This document shows positions 11,361 to 20,420 of a stretch of 64,000 nucleotides of DNA, piece by piece (positions within the stretch are counted from its first letter, which is position 1; every line of letters starts with the position of its first letter). The DNA lies in contig JADJYJ010000031.1 of assembly GCA_016719785.1 (NCBI GenBank), positions 124,001 to 188,000 of the forward strand, written 5' to 3'. The position numbers and the translations under genes are program-made. This DNA is from Candidatus Amarolinea dominans. Lineage in GTDB: Bacteria > Chloroflexota > Anaerolineae > SSC4 > Amarolineaceae. Below the pieces are notes generated by a model that was not told the origin of the DNA, did not search any database, and was given only the letters and a program-made list of their open reading frames with translations.

Positions 11361-14090
11361 CTAGTAGGCCAACGCGGCCAGCGCGGCCCGTCGCACGTTG
11401 ATATCGGGGTCCGTGCGCGCCAGGTAGGCCACCTGACGCCCTGCCGGCAAGTTACCCAAGTGTCCCAGGGCCGTGACCGCGGCAAACCGCACGCTGGCCT
11501 CCGCATCCTCCAGCGCACGCGCCAGCGCCTCGGAGGCGCGGGGATGTTTCATGCGCGCCAGGGCGGCCACCACGGCGCTGCGCACGCCGGGATGGTGATG
11601 GCTCAGCCCACGGCCAACGACCGCGATCTGTTCAGCGCCCAACTGCGCCAGGGCGCTGATACACAGCTCACGACGGCTGACATCGGCCAGGAGTGAGATG
11701 AGCGAAGCGGTGGCTTCGGGCGTCGCCAGGCGGGCCAGGGCCTCGATGGCGCTGCGCACGACTCTGTCGTCAGTATCGGTGGCGGCCGCCCATTCCAAAA
11801 CCCCGACGGCATCCAGGCCTCCACGACCGCCGATGGCCTGCACGGCCTCGACGCGGTGTTCGGGATCAGCGGCATGCAGGGCGGCCAGTAACGGTGGCAT
11901 GGCATCGGGATGTCCGATGCTGCCCAGGGCCTGAATGGCCGCACGCGCCACGTCGGCATCCTCGGCCTCAGCCAGCGGCGCCAGGATCGCCACCGCTCGC
12001 ACGCCGCCCACACGGCCCAGCGCTTCCAGCGCGGCCAGGCGCACCTGGGGCGCAGGATCGGCCTGCGCCAGGACTTGCAGCGCGGGCAGCGCCTCCGGAT
12101 AAGCATGACGACCGAGGGAGCGCGCGCTGAAGTAGCGCACCCAGGGGTCGGCATCGGCCAGGGCGGGGACGAGATAGGTCAACGACTTGATCTCGTCGAG
12201 CTGGCCGAAGGCGCGAGCCGCGGCCGCCCGCACCCTGGGCGTCTCCTGCATCAGGGCGGCGCCCAACACGGCAACCACGCGCGTATCATCCAGGTAAGGC
12301 AGGTGTTCGATGGCGACGCGGCGCACCGATTCATCCTCATCGCGGCAGCAGGCAAAAAGCGCCTCGATGCAGTTGGCATAGCCAAAGTAGCCGGCAATGC
12401 GCACGGCTGATTCACGCAGGAGCGGGTTGGGATCGGCCAGGTAACGTTCGATGTAGGTTGGCATATCAGGATGTCCCAACGAGTTGAGGGACGAGGCAAT
12501 GGCCTGGCGCACGGCCGTATCCCCGTGACCCAGCAGCGGCAAGAGCGCGTGAAACGCCCGCCGGTCGCCGATCTTGGCCAGGGCGCCGGCTGTCACCACG
12601 ATCAGGTCGGGCGCGGCCGATAGTTGTTCGATCAGGACTGGCACGGCCAGGCTGTCTCCAATACGCCCCAGCGCGATGATCGTCGTTTGCCGGGTCTCCA
12701 TGTCGCCCCGGGCGAGCTGCTCGATGAGGTGCAGCGTGGCAACCTTGCCGTGGCGCACGAGGGCTTCGACCACCTCGCGACGCACCGATGGCTGGGCCAG
12801 CAGGCCGGTCAAGGTGCGGTCCACTGCAGGGCCTTCCAGCCAGCCCAGGACCAGCGCCAGGCTGCGCAGATCCCCCTGGCCGGCCTGCGCAATCTCGGCC
12901 AGCAGGGCCTGTTCTCCGCCGGCGGTGACGTGCTGGCGCGCCAGGTCGGCAATGAAAGCGCCCTCCTGGTATGTTGCCTGGTAGCGGTCGTAGAGGCGGG
13001 CCAGCGCTGAGGCGACGACGCTGGCCGGCGCCTGGGCCAGGTTGAGCAGATCGCACAGTGGGGCCACGCTGGTATGATCGCCCAATTGCCCCAACGCGTC
13101 CACGACCGCTGCGCGTAAGAGGCTGTTAGTCAGGAGCGGCGCCAGGCGCGCGGCGATCTGTGGATCGGCAATCAGCGCCAGGGCGTCGAGCGCGGCAAAA
13201 GCCAGGAAGAAATCGTCCTGCTCGGCAATGGTGAGAAGCAGATCAACTGCCTCGCTCGCCTTGCATTTGCCCAGCGCTTCGATGGCATGGAAGCGCACGT
13301 TGGTGTCGGCGTCGTACTGCAGGGTATGAACCAGGGCGGGGATCGCGGCCGGCGTCCGTTGTTCGCCCAGCGCCTGCGCCGCGTAGGTGCGCAGATGGGG
13401 ATCGGGGTCATCGAGGAAATCCACCAGTGGGGTAATGACGTCGAGATCGCTCATGGCCAGAACTTGCAGCGCGCTGTTCAGCAGGCTGGCGTTCTCGTGC
13501 TCGTCGTGCAGGGCGCGCAGCAGCGCGCTCACGGCGTCGGCGCTGCCGCGGCGCGCCAGGCCATCCACCGCGACCCGGCGCACGCGCCAACTCTGATCGC
13601 TCAGTGCGCCGACCAGCGGTTCTGCCGTATCCAGGTCTGTGTCCGCGGTGAGGCGCTCGGCCGCGTCCAGACGCTGATTTTCGTCCGGGCTGTGCAATTG
13701 CTCGGCCAGGTCACGCTCGCGATCCATGCGCGCCGTCACATCGCGAATCGTCACCAGTACGCCGGCCATGTCGCTGCCGTCCCGGATGGGCGCCAGGGTG
13801 ACATGCTGCTGCATGGCGTCGAAATGCGCAGACGGCTCCTGGACAGGGCAGCGGATCAGGTAATGATGAAACGCCGGCGCCAAAATCTCGGCGACGCCTG
13901 CGCTGAGCACGCGTTCGAAACGGCTCACCAAGCCGCGTGTCGCAATTTCGGGGAACAGGGTCTCCAACGGCTGACCCAGGGCAGCGCGCTGACTCACGCC
14001 GGTAACGTGTGCCAGCCAGTCGTCCCACGTGCGGATGACCAAATGAGTATCAGTTGTAAGAATACCTACCCTATCATCGAATGCTGCCAT
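11361..14090 (-). CDS. PAS domain-HEAT repeat protein in the chemosensory cluster
   Basis: Cytoplasmic protein of 909 residues. Residues 1-125 form a PAS-type domain ending with the VTIRDVTAR signature. The rest (about 135-905) is roughly two dozen HEAT/PBS-lyase-like repeats of about 31 residues (patterns such as LxDxDPxVRxxAxxALG). The PAS resembles the first PAS of the kinase at 5005-8430: both share FHHYL, a nearby HF and an MQQ segment. No catalytic motif was found, so it is probably a scaffold or protein-interaction sensor. HEAT-repeat proteins are known next to some alternative chemosensory systems (for example the Che7 type of Myxococcus), but the PAS fusion is less familiar to me. 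Partner and ligand are unknown. Confidence 0.9.
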   Translation of the reverse strand: MAAFDDRVGILTTDTHLVIRTWDDWLAHVTGVSQRAALGQPLETLFPEIATRGLVSRFERVLSAGVAEILAPAFHHYLIRCPVQEPSAHFDAMQQHVTLAPIRDGSDMAGVLVTIRDVTARMDRERDLAEQLHSPDENQRLDAAERLTADTDLDTAEPLVGALSDQSWRVRRVAVDGLARRGSADAVSALLRALHDEHENASLLNSALQVLAMSDLDVITPLVDFLDDPDPHLRTYAAQALGEQRTPAAIPALVHTLQYDADTNVRFHAIEALGKCKASEAVDLLLTIAEQDDFFLAFAALDALALIADPQIAARLAPLLTNSLLRAAVVDALGQLGDHTSVAPLCDLLNLAQAPASVVASALARLYDRYQATYQEGAFIADLARQHVTAGGEQALLAEIAQAGQGDLRSLALVLGWLEGPAVDRTLTGLLAQPSVRREVVEALVRHGKVATLHLIEQLARGDMETRQTTIIALGRIGDSLAVPVLIEQLSAAPDLIVVTAGALAKIGDRRAFHALLPLLGHGDTAVRQAIASSLNSLGHPDMPTYIERYLADPNPLLRESAVRIAGYFGYANCIEALFACCRDEDESVRRVAIEHLPYLDDTRVVAVLGAALMQETPRVRAAAARAFGQLDEIKSLTYLVPALADADPWVRYFSARSLGRHAYPEALPALQVLAQADPAPQVRLAALEALGRVGGVRAVAILAPLAEAEDADVARAAIQALGSIGHPDAMPPLLAALHAADPEHRVEAVQAIGGRGGLDAVGVLEWAAATDTDDRVVRSAIEALARLATPEATASLISLLADVSRRELCISALAQLGAEQIAVVGRGLSHHHPGVRSAVVAALARMKHPRASEALARALEDAEASVRFAAVTALGHLGNLPAGRQVAYLARTDPDINVRRAALAALAY

Positions 14091-14118
14091 GTGATGCTCT
14101 CTTCCTATCTCGAGCTCT

Positions 14119-16182
14119 CTAGCGGCGCTGCGTCAGGCGATTGGTGATGTCGCCCAGCGCTTTGGCACGTTCCTGCAGGCTGCCGACGCCGCGCCGGGTG
14201 TCCCTGACGCCCTGTGTGTTACGTTCCGTGATCCGGCGCACATCGGCCAGGCTGGAAAGCGTGGTGGTGGCGTTGACCGAATGTTCGCGGTTGGCCCGCG
14301 TGATCTGCGCGATTTGCTTGCTGACGTTGTGTGAGGCAATTGTCATGTCTTTGAGCGCACGGGTTTGCTCAGCCATGGCCTTGGAGACCTGTTCAGCCTG
14401 CCGGCGAAGATTATCCACCGTGGTCGAGATCTGACTGGCGGCGGTGGCCTGCTCACCCATCGCTTTGGTCACACCGGCCACCATGCGCGCCAGGCGTTCG
14501 GCCTCCTTGCTGATCTGATCACCGACCGTCACTTGTTCGGCCACGGCACGTTCGGTGCGGTTGGCGCCCTTACGCATCACCTCGACGGCCTGTGTGATGT
14601 CAGCGGCCGCACGGAGTTGCTCGGTGCTGGCCTTGCGCATCTGGTTGGCCAGGCCGGTCGTGTTTTGTGAGGCCTTGATGATGTCACGCGCGGCGCGCGC
14701 CTGTTCGTTCATGGCCTGCATCACCTGTTGTGAGATACGACGCACATGGGTTGTGGCCTGCACAATGCTTTGCGCGGACTTGGCCTGTTCGGCCGTGGCC
14801 ACCGTCACCTGTTTGACCTGCGCCAGCGTCGTGCTGACGGAGGTGACCACATTCTGTCCTGCGACCAACTGCTCATCCGTGGCGCGGGCAATCTGGCTCA
14901 CCACCTGCGTGGCTTCGTTGACACCCCGCAAGATCTTCTGCAGACCGGCCATCCCATCTTCGGCCTGACGGCTGCTGTCTTCGGCAATGCGCAGGCCATC
15001 GTTCGATGAAATCACAGCCTCCTGCGCCACTTCTTGCAGGGCTTTGATGATGCCGGCAATATCCGCCGTGGCCCGCGCCGAACGATCGGCCAGGTTACGA
15101 ATCTCCTCCGCCACCACCGCAAAGCCGCGACCGGCTTCACCCGCGCGCGCGGCTTCGATGGAGGCGTTCAACGAAAGCAGGTTCGTGCGCTCGGCAATCA
15201 GATTGATGGTGTCCACAATGCTGCTAATCTCGTTGGCACGCTTGCCCATCTCGCGCACGACACTGGCCGACGCGGTCAGCGATTCGCGTACCCGGCCAAT
15301 GCCTTGAATCGAGCGGTTGATCGTCGCGCCGCCATCCTCCGCGTCACGCGACACGCGGCGCGTAATCTCATCGGCCTGCTTGGCCAGCGCGGCCACCGAG
15401 CGGATGCTGCGATCGAGCTGGCTGGCGCCGATGTCCGAGGCGGTCGCCATCTCGTTGATCTTTTCGGCGTTCTGGGCCACGCTGGTGATGGAACGAACCA
15501 TCTGTTCGATGGAGGTTCCCGTTTCTTCAACCGAGGCGACCAACGATTCGGTGGTGGCCGTCACTTCCTCGATCGAAGCGGCCATCTCGTTGATCGCGGC
15601 CGAGGTTTCTTCAGCCGCCACCGCCACATCGTTGGCATTGCCCGTGACTCCCTGCGCCGAGCGCGCCATTTCCTCGATGGACGCAGCCGTCTCATTGACC
15701 GACGACACCAGCACCTGGGTGTCACCGCTGACCGCCTTGACCGAAGCGGCCATTTGCACCATCGAGGTGGTGGTCTGCTCAGTCGAGGTCGCCATCTCCT
15801 GGGCCGTGGAGGCTACATCCTGAATCGAGGCGCTGACTTCCTTGATGGCGGTTGCGTTCTGGGCAATCGCGCTGGTCAGGCTCACCGCATTGCTCGTCAC
15901 CTGCTCCACCGAAGCCGCCATTTCATTGACCGAGGAGGCCAGCTCTTCGGTTGATGTCGCCACCGATTCAGCCTGGCCGGCTGTCTCCTTGAGCGAGGCG
16001 GCCATCTCGTTGACATTGCTGGCCAGGCTGTCCAACGAGCGCATCTGCGCTTCACTCCCCTCTTGCACTTGGTCGGTGGTGCGCGTGATCTCGTCGGTTA
16101 CCGTGATGATCTGTGTGACCTGATCGCGTACCCGCTCCATCTCCAGTTTTGTCTCATTGCTTGACTGACCTAGTCCGAACAT
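14119..16182 (-). CDS. Soluble methyl-accepting chemotaxis protein
   Basis: Receptor of 687 residues made almost entirely of helical coiled coil, with no transmembrane segment or separate ligand-binding domain. The N-terminal half repeats a heptad-rich module (NEMAAS-like, about 14 copies with variation) that resembles stacked HAMP or receptor-arm helices. The signalling tip, with RTNLLSLNASIEAARAGE followed by GRGFAVVAEEIRNLA, lies near residues 340-375, and a long descending arm follows. ATG 16182 has AGGAG about 10 bases upstream; the frame continues to 16299 only through a palindromic repeat. It probably works as a cytoplasmic array with the adjacent CheW and CheA. What it senses is not visible. 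Confidence 0.93.
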   Translation of the reverse strand: MFGLGQSSNETKLEMERVRDQVTQIITVTDEITRTTDQVQEGSEAQMRSLDSLASNVNEMAASLKETAGQAESVATSTEELASSVNEMAASVEQVTSNAVSLTSAIAQNATAIKEVSASIQDVASTAQEMATSTEQTTTSMVQMAASVKAVSGDTQVLVSSVNETAASIEEMARSAQGVTGNANDVAVAAEETSAAINEMAASIEEVTATTESLVASVEETGTSIEQMVRSITSVAQNAEKINEMATASDIGASQLDRSIRSVAALAKQADEITRRVSRDAEDGGATINRSIQGIGRVRESLTASASVVREMGKRANEISSIVDTINLIAERTNLLSLNASIEAARAGEAGRGFAVVAEEIRNLADRSARATADIAGIIKALQEVAQEAVISSNDGLRIAEDSSRQAEDGMAGLQKILRGVNEATQVVSQIARATDEQLVAGQNVVTSVSTTLAQVKQVTVATAEQAKSAQSIVQATTHVRRISQQVMQAMNEQARAARDIIKASQNTTGLANQMRKASTEQLRAAADITQAVEVMRKGANRTERAVAEQVTVGDQISKEAERLARMVAGVTKAMGEQATAASQISTTVDNLRRQAEQVSKAMAEQTRALKDMTIASHNVSKQIAQITRANREHSVNATTTLSSLADVRRITERNTQGVRDTRRGVGSLQERAKALGDITNRLTQRR

Positions 16183-16269
16183 AATATTACACTCCTGTCC
16201 CTTCAATGGTTTCGCCTGCGCTGGCGGCTGCATTCGCGGACGCATGCCGGTCGGCGCAGGCCGACATGG

Positions 16270-16338
16270 CGGCGGCACGCCCTTGCGCCCCGAATTCATT
16301 CGGCGGCTGCCGGTCGGCGCCGGATACCTGAGCAGTAC
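16270..16338. repeat. GTAACTGCTCA-family palindromic element
   Basis: The cheW-MCP gap holds an element that also occurs at about 61024-61092 on the other strand. Shared parts are the outer GTAC/GTAAC-nGCTCAGG end, ATCCGGCGCCGA, the CCGAA-TGAA-TTCGG hairpin and the GGGCGTnCC end. It belongs to a dispersed family also seen at 37362, 49699 and 49881. Confidence 0.7.
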
Positions 16339-16340
16339 CC

Positions 16341-16847
16341 TCAGGCGCTCATGGGCGCCGCGGCATCGGCGCCCAAGTCGGCGTCATTCAGAATCGCTTC
16401 CACGTTCAAGATGAGCACCAGGCGTTCCTCGAGGGTGGCAATGCCTTGCAGATAACGACCGCTCAGGCCGGCGATGGCGTCTGGCGGCGGCTGAATGGTC
16501 TCAGCGGCAATGCTGACGAATTCACGCGCGGTGTCCACAATCAGCCCGGCCGTGCGCCCGGCCGAGGTGACCACGATCAAGCGCGTGCGCAGGTCATACG
16601 GCGCCTTGTCGAAGCCAAAACGCCGGCGCAAATTCAGCGCCGGAATCACCTGACCGCGTGAAAAGACGACTCCATCCACGAACGGGCGCGCATTGGGCAC
16701 CGGGGTGATGTGTTCAACCATCTCCATCTGTTTGACGGAGCGGCTGCGCAGGCCGTAGGTGGTGCCAAGCAGCTCGAACAGGATGTAGGGTTCTGTCTCC
16801 TGCTTCGTCTGCTGCTGTTTATCGAGATCGGCGCGTCTTTCTGACAT
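16341..16847 (-). CDS. cheW: CheW coupling protein
   Basis: Adaptor of 168 residues linking the receptor to CheA. The CheW fold spans about 20-155, with the family-typical segments GVVFSRGQVIPALNLRRRFG near 58-78 and the RLIVV strand near 88. The first 17 residues are polar and Gln-rich. It lies 22 bases downstream of cheA. Only one CheW is visible in the window. Confidence 0.93.
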   Translation of the reverse strand: MSERRADLDKQQQTKQETEPYILFELLGTTYGLRSRSVKQMEMVEHITPVPNARPFVDGVVFSRGQVIPALNLRRRFGFDKAPYDLRTRLIVVTSAGRTAGLIVDTAREFVSIAAETIQPPPDAIAGLSGRYLQGIATLEERLVLILNVEAILNDADLGADAAAPMSA

Positions 16848-16869
16848 TCATCCTCTCCTTTTTGCTCCC

Positions 16870-19071
16870 TCAGCGCATACGGGCGGCGCGCAGCAGCGAT
16901 CCGGTGTCCAGAATGAGCACCACGCGGCCATCGCCCAATTCTGTGGCGCCGGCCACGCCCTGCACCTGCACCAACGGATCGGTGACCGCTCGCACAACGA
17001 TCTCGCGCTTGCCCTGGATACGGTCCACCACCACGCCCAACAGGTTCGAATCGCTGCCGACGACAATCACCTGCTGCTCATGGCCGGCGCCGGAGGGGGC
17101 GGCCGCGGCGCCGTTCAGGTTGAAAAAGTCGGCCAATCGCAGCAGGGGCAGCACGGCGTTGCGATAGGCCATGATTTCATTGTGTTCGAAGCGGGTGATG
17201 GCAGCCGCCGTCAGTTGCAGCACTTCGCGCACCACGGGCAGGGGCACGGCAAAACGCTGTTCCCTGACACGGACGATGAGCGCATCCACAATGGCCAGGG
17301 TCAGCGGCAGCTCGATGACGAAGCGCGTGCCCTGGCCCGGCTGCGTTTCCAGGGTGAGCGAACCGCCCAGCCCTTGTACCGTGTCCCTGACGACGGACAT
17401 TCCCATGCCGCGACCGCTGGCCAGATCCGCCTCATCACGCGTTGAGAAGCCGGGAGCACAGAGAACATCGAGCAGGCTGTTGGCGTCCAACTCTGCGTCG
17501 CGGCCGAGCAGGCCGTGGGCGCGGGCGCGCACCGCTACAGACTCGATGTCCACCCCACGGCCATCGTCGGCCACTTCGATGATGACCGCATCGCCGGCAG
17601 CCGCTGCGCTGAGCAGCAAATGGCCCTCGGCCGGCTTTCCCGCGGCCACGCGTTCGTCCGCCGATTCCAGGCCGTGGCTGAAGGCGTTGCGCACCAGGTG
17701 CAGCAAGGGGTCAATCAGACGTTCGACCACGTATTTGTCAATTTCGGTTTCCTGACCCTGCAAGGTCAGCCGTACTTTCTTGTCGCTGTCGCGGGCCAGG
17801 TCGTGGATGACAAACTGCATGCGGGTGAAGACTTCGCCCACCGGCACCATGCGCACGCGCATCAGGCCTTCGCGCAGGACACGCAGTTGGCGCTCCAGGG
17901 CCAGGTTGATCTCCTGCAGGTTGCGCATGCCCAGCGCAGGCGCCTGGGCCTGCAAGGAGGTCAGGCTGTCTTCCAGGCGGGCGCGGCTGATGACCAGGTC
18001 GCCCATCATGCGCATGAGGTCATCCAGGCGCCCCAGGTCCACACGCACGACATTGGTGGGCGCCAGCATGGTCGCTGCCGTATCGAACGCAGGATGGGAC
18101 GCCGAGGCGGCGGGGGTGTGGTTGGTGCGCGGCGTGACCGCCGGCCCGGCAGGGCTGAGGAGCGCAGCGGCGGAAGCCGATTCGACCGGCGCCGCAGGGT
18201 CGCTTGAAGACGCAGCCGCGGCGGGCTGCTGATCGGCTGTGAAGGGGGCGGTCAGGCCCGGTGGCGGGTTGGTCCAGTCCACCGGCTCGCCGTAAAGACC
18301 ATCCTCTTGCCAGGCAGCGACCAGGGCCGGGGTAGGCGAGCCGGCTACCACGAACTCGAAGGCGATGGCGCCATCCGAGCCAATCTGCGGCGCGGCGTGG
18401 ATCAAGGCGCCGACCTGCTGCAGGCGGGCGCGAACCTGGTTGACGGTGATGCCTCGACCGGCCAGTTCCGGGCTGGGGACGAAGTGAAAGCGCCAGGCGG
18501 CCTGGCCGGGAAGAAGCGGAAGCGATGGGGATGGAAGCGACGGGGATGGAAGCGACGGGGATGGAAGCGACGGGGATGGAAGCGCTGGGGATGGAACGGC
18601 GGCCGAAGGCGCGTCGTACACTGGCGTCGGGGGGACGGGACGCGCCGGAGGTGTGCCATCGCTTCCGAGGCTGAACAGGCGCTGGCTGATCGGGCGAATG
18701 TCCGGCCCGCTGCGCTCGTCACGCCGCGCGGCGATGACTTGCGCCAGAACGACGGCGCCAGCATTCAAGGCAGCCAACACGGCCGCACTGAGCGCCAGTT
18801 TGTCCTGATGCACCGCGCGCAGGGTGTCTTCCATCTGGTGCGCCAACTGCTCGGCATCTTTGACGCCCACCATGGCCGACAGCCCTTTGAGCGTGTGAAA
18901 GCTGCGGAAGAGGTCATCCAGCAGGGTGTGATCCAGCGCTGGCGCGTTGACAAGTCCCTCCAGAACCAGCAGGCGCTGCCGCACGATCAACAGATGCTCG
19001 TCGCACTCCGCAAAGTAGTCGTTGAGGAATTCGGCAAAGAAGGCGCTGTCAAGAACGGTCGGTGCAGTCAT
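16870..19071 (-). CDS. cheA: Chemotaxis histidine kinase CheA
   Basis: Central kinase of the chemosensory system, 733 residues. P1/Hpt (about 1-115) has the phospho-His in FHTLKG near residue 50. A Pro/Ser-rich linker contains five PSPSL units. A P2-like region follows (about 180-270), then P3 dimerisation, the P4 kinase domain with N-box (RNAFSHGLE), DDGRGV and GRGMGM, and P5/CheW-like at the C-terminus. ATG 19071 has GGAG about 10 bases upstream; the frame continues upstream only through a Pro-encoding poly-G tract that is probably artefactual. Its phosphate targets are likely CheB and the stand-alone receivers. Confidence 0.94.
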   Translation of the reverse strand: MTAPTVLDSAFFAEFLNDYFAECDEHLLIVRQRLLVLEGLVNAPALDHTLLDDLFRSFHTLKGLSAMVGVKDAEQLAHQMEDTLRAVHQDKLALSAAVLAALNAGAVVLAQVIAARRDERSGPDIRPISQRLFSLGSDGTPPARPVPPTPVYDAPSAAVPSPALPSPSLPSPSLPSPSLPSPSLPLLPGQAAWRFHFVPSPELAGRGITVNQVRARLQQVGALIHAAPQIGSDGAIAFEFVVAGSPTPALVAAWQEDGLYGEPVDWTNPPPGLTAPFTADQQPAAAASSSDPAAPVESASAAALLSPAGPAVTPRTNHTPAASASHPAFDTAATMLAPTNVVRVDLGRLDDLMRMMGDLVISRARLEDSLTSLQAQAPALGMRNLQEINLALERQLRVLREGLMRVRMVPVGEVFTRMQFVIHDLARDSDKKVRLTLQGQETEIDKYVVERLIDPLLHLVRNAFSHGLESADERVAAGKPAEGHLLLSAAAAGDAVIIEVADDGRGVDIESVAVRARAHGLLGRDAELDANSLLDVLCAPGFSTRDEADLASGRGMGMSVVRDTVQGLGGSLTLETQPGQGTRFVIELPLTLAIVDALIVRVREQRFAVPLPVVREVLQLTAAAITRFEHNEIMAYRNAVLPLLRLADFFNLNGAAAAPSGAGHEQQVIVVGSDSNLLGVVVDRIQGKREIVVRAVTDPLVQVQGVAGATELGDGRVVLILDTGSLLRAARMR
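18518..18592. repeat. 15-bp tandem repeat inside cheA
   Basis: Five consecutive copies of a 15-bp unit (GGAAGCGACGGGGAT on the + strand). The three middle copies are identical and the outer two differ by one or two bases. It encodes a repeated pentapeptide of Pro, Ser and Leu in the linker between the Hpt and P2-like domains. The unit length keeps frame, so copy number could vary and change linker length without breaking CheA. Confidence 0.95.
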
Positions 19072-19126
19072 GGGCGGCTCTCCTGCCCCGATAACAGTTT
19101 TTCCACGGTGGTGCGGGGGAAGGTGG

Positions 19127-19190
<64 letters not shown>

Positions 19191-19221
19191 AAGATACTAC
19201 GCATGACACGATCCCCTCTCG

Positions 19222-19611
19222 CTACGCAACGCTGACCGCCATGACGCGGCTGGGAAACAGACTGTGCAGCAGCGGCAGCAGCGTCAGCGCCAAGTCAGGC
19301 TTGACCAGATAACCGCTGGCGCCCACAGCCACGGCCGCCACACGGTATTCGAGATCGTCATACGAGGTGACAATGACAACCCGCGGGGCCAACGCCCGCT
19401 GACAGAGCAGGCGGGTGGCCTCCAAACCATTCATGCCGGACATAATCAGATCAATCAGAACCAGATCGGGGTGCAGGTCGTCGTCCAGGTCGAGCGCTTC
19501 GGGTCCTGAAAGGGCCTGGCCGACCACCGTAATGTCTGAAAAAAGAGTCAGGAATTCGGTGATGGCGTTGAGAAAATCCGGACTATCGTCTACCAGTAAG
19601 ACACGAATCAT
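19222..19611 (-). CDS. Stand-alone response regulator receiver
   Basis: Receiver-only protein of 129 residues. The acidic pair lies in VDDS, the phospho-Asp in LIDLIMS near residue 56, and the Lys in VKPD near residue 106. No output domain. Its sequence resembles the receivers of NarL/LuxR-type regulators more than CheY (the VVGQAxSGPEAL pattern). It sits between the LuxR-type regulator and cheA, so it may accept phosphate from CheA or from the nearby NarX-like kinase; this is inference. Confidence 0.88.
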   Translation of the reverse strand: MIRVLLVDDSPDFLNAITEFLTLFSDITVVGQALSGPEALDLDDDLHPDLVLIDLIMSGMNGLEATRLLCQRALAPRVVIVTSYDDLEYRVAAVAVGASGYLVKPDLALTLLPLLHSLFPSRVMAVSVA

Positions 19612-19710
19612 GATGGGTTGAGCCTCTCATGCCAGTGTCGCGTACCACGCGGGCAGAGGCCATCAGGAAAAGGCGAATTGGATTCAGGGAAAACCTGATT
19701 TGTACTCACT

Positions 19711-20409
19711 TCAGTCGTCGAGGCTGACCAGGCCGGTGTGAACGGCGTAGCGCACGAGGCCGGCGATGCTGTGGATGTTGAGGCGTTCCATCAGTTGGGC
19801 GCGATGGGTTTCGACGGTTTTGATGCTGATGCTGAGTTGATTGGCAATGCCCTGGGTGGTTTGACCCTGGGCAATCAGGCGCAAAATTTCGCGCTGGCGC
19901 GGGGTCAGTTGATTGGGCGTTGCGAGACCTTCTTTGAGGTGACTCGTGGCCCGGCTGCGCGCGCCGTTGGCATCCGCATCGCCGCCCTGTTGTTTGACAA
20001 AGGCCGAGACGACATGCCGGGAGACGAGAGGGCTCAGGTAGGCCTCGCCACGCATGACGGCCCGAATCGCCAGTTCAAGCTCGCCAATGCTCGAATCTTT
20101 GAGGAGGTAGCCCTTGGCGCCGACGCGCAGGGCCTGCAGCACATACTCTTCGTCGGCGTACATAGAGAGGATGATCACTTGCAACTGCGGATGGGTGCGC
20201 CGGAAATGGGCGGTTAGTTCCAGGCCATTGACGCCCGGCAGGGCAATGTCCATCAGCACCATGTCAGGGTTCTGCTGCGCCACCTGCCGGATGGCGCCCT
20301 CGGCATCGCTGGCCTCGGCCACCACGATCATGTCGTCCAGGCCGGCGAGCAAAGCCCGTATGCCGGCGCGTACCAGGGAATGATCTTCAACCAGGAGAAT
20401 GCGTATCAT
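19711..20409 (-). CDS. NarL/FixJ-type response regulator with LuxR DNA-binding domain
   Basis: Transcription factor of 232 residues. The receiver (1-120) has the phospho-Asp in LMDIALP near residue 55 and Lys in LLKDSS near 105. The C-terminal LuxR-type helix-turn-helix (about 165-225) begins with LTPRQREIL and has the recognition-helix SIKTVETHR. The linker between them is about 40 residues. It starts 11 bases after the kinase gene at 20421-21683, making a typical NarX/NarL-like pair. This is the only DNA-binding output in the - strand cluster. Its target promoters are unknown. Confidence 0.93.
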   Translation of the reverse strand: MIRILLVEDHSLVRAGIRALLAGLDDMIVVAEASDAEGAIRQVAQQNPDMVLMDIALPGVNGLELTAHFRRTHPQLQVIILSMYADEEYVLQALRVGAKGYLLKDSSIGELELAIRAVMRGEAYLSPLVSRHVVSAFVKQQGGDADANGARSRATSHLKEGLATPNQLTPRQREILRLIAQGQTTQGIANQLSISIKTVETHRAQLMERLNIHSIAGLVRYAVHTGLVSLDD

Positions 20410-20420
20410 CTACACAAGCC

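Noticed and set aside
18518..18592. CRISPR-like repeat
   Set aside because: Units are contiguous 15-mers without spacers and lie within cheA.
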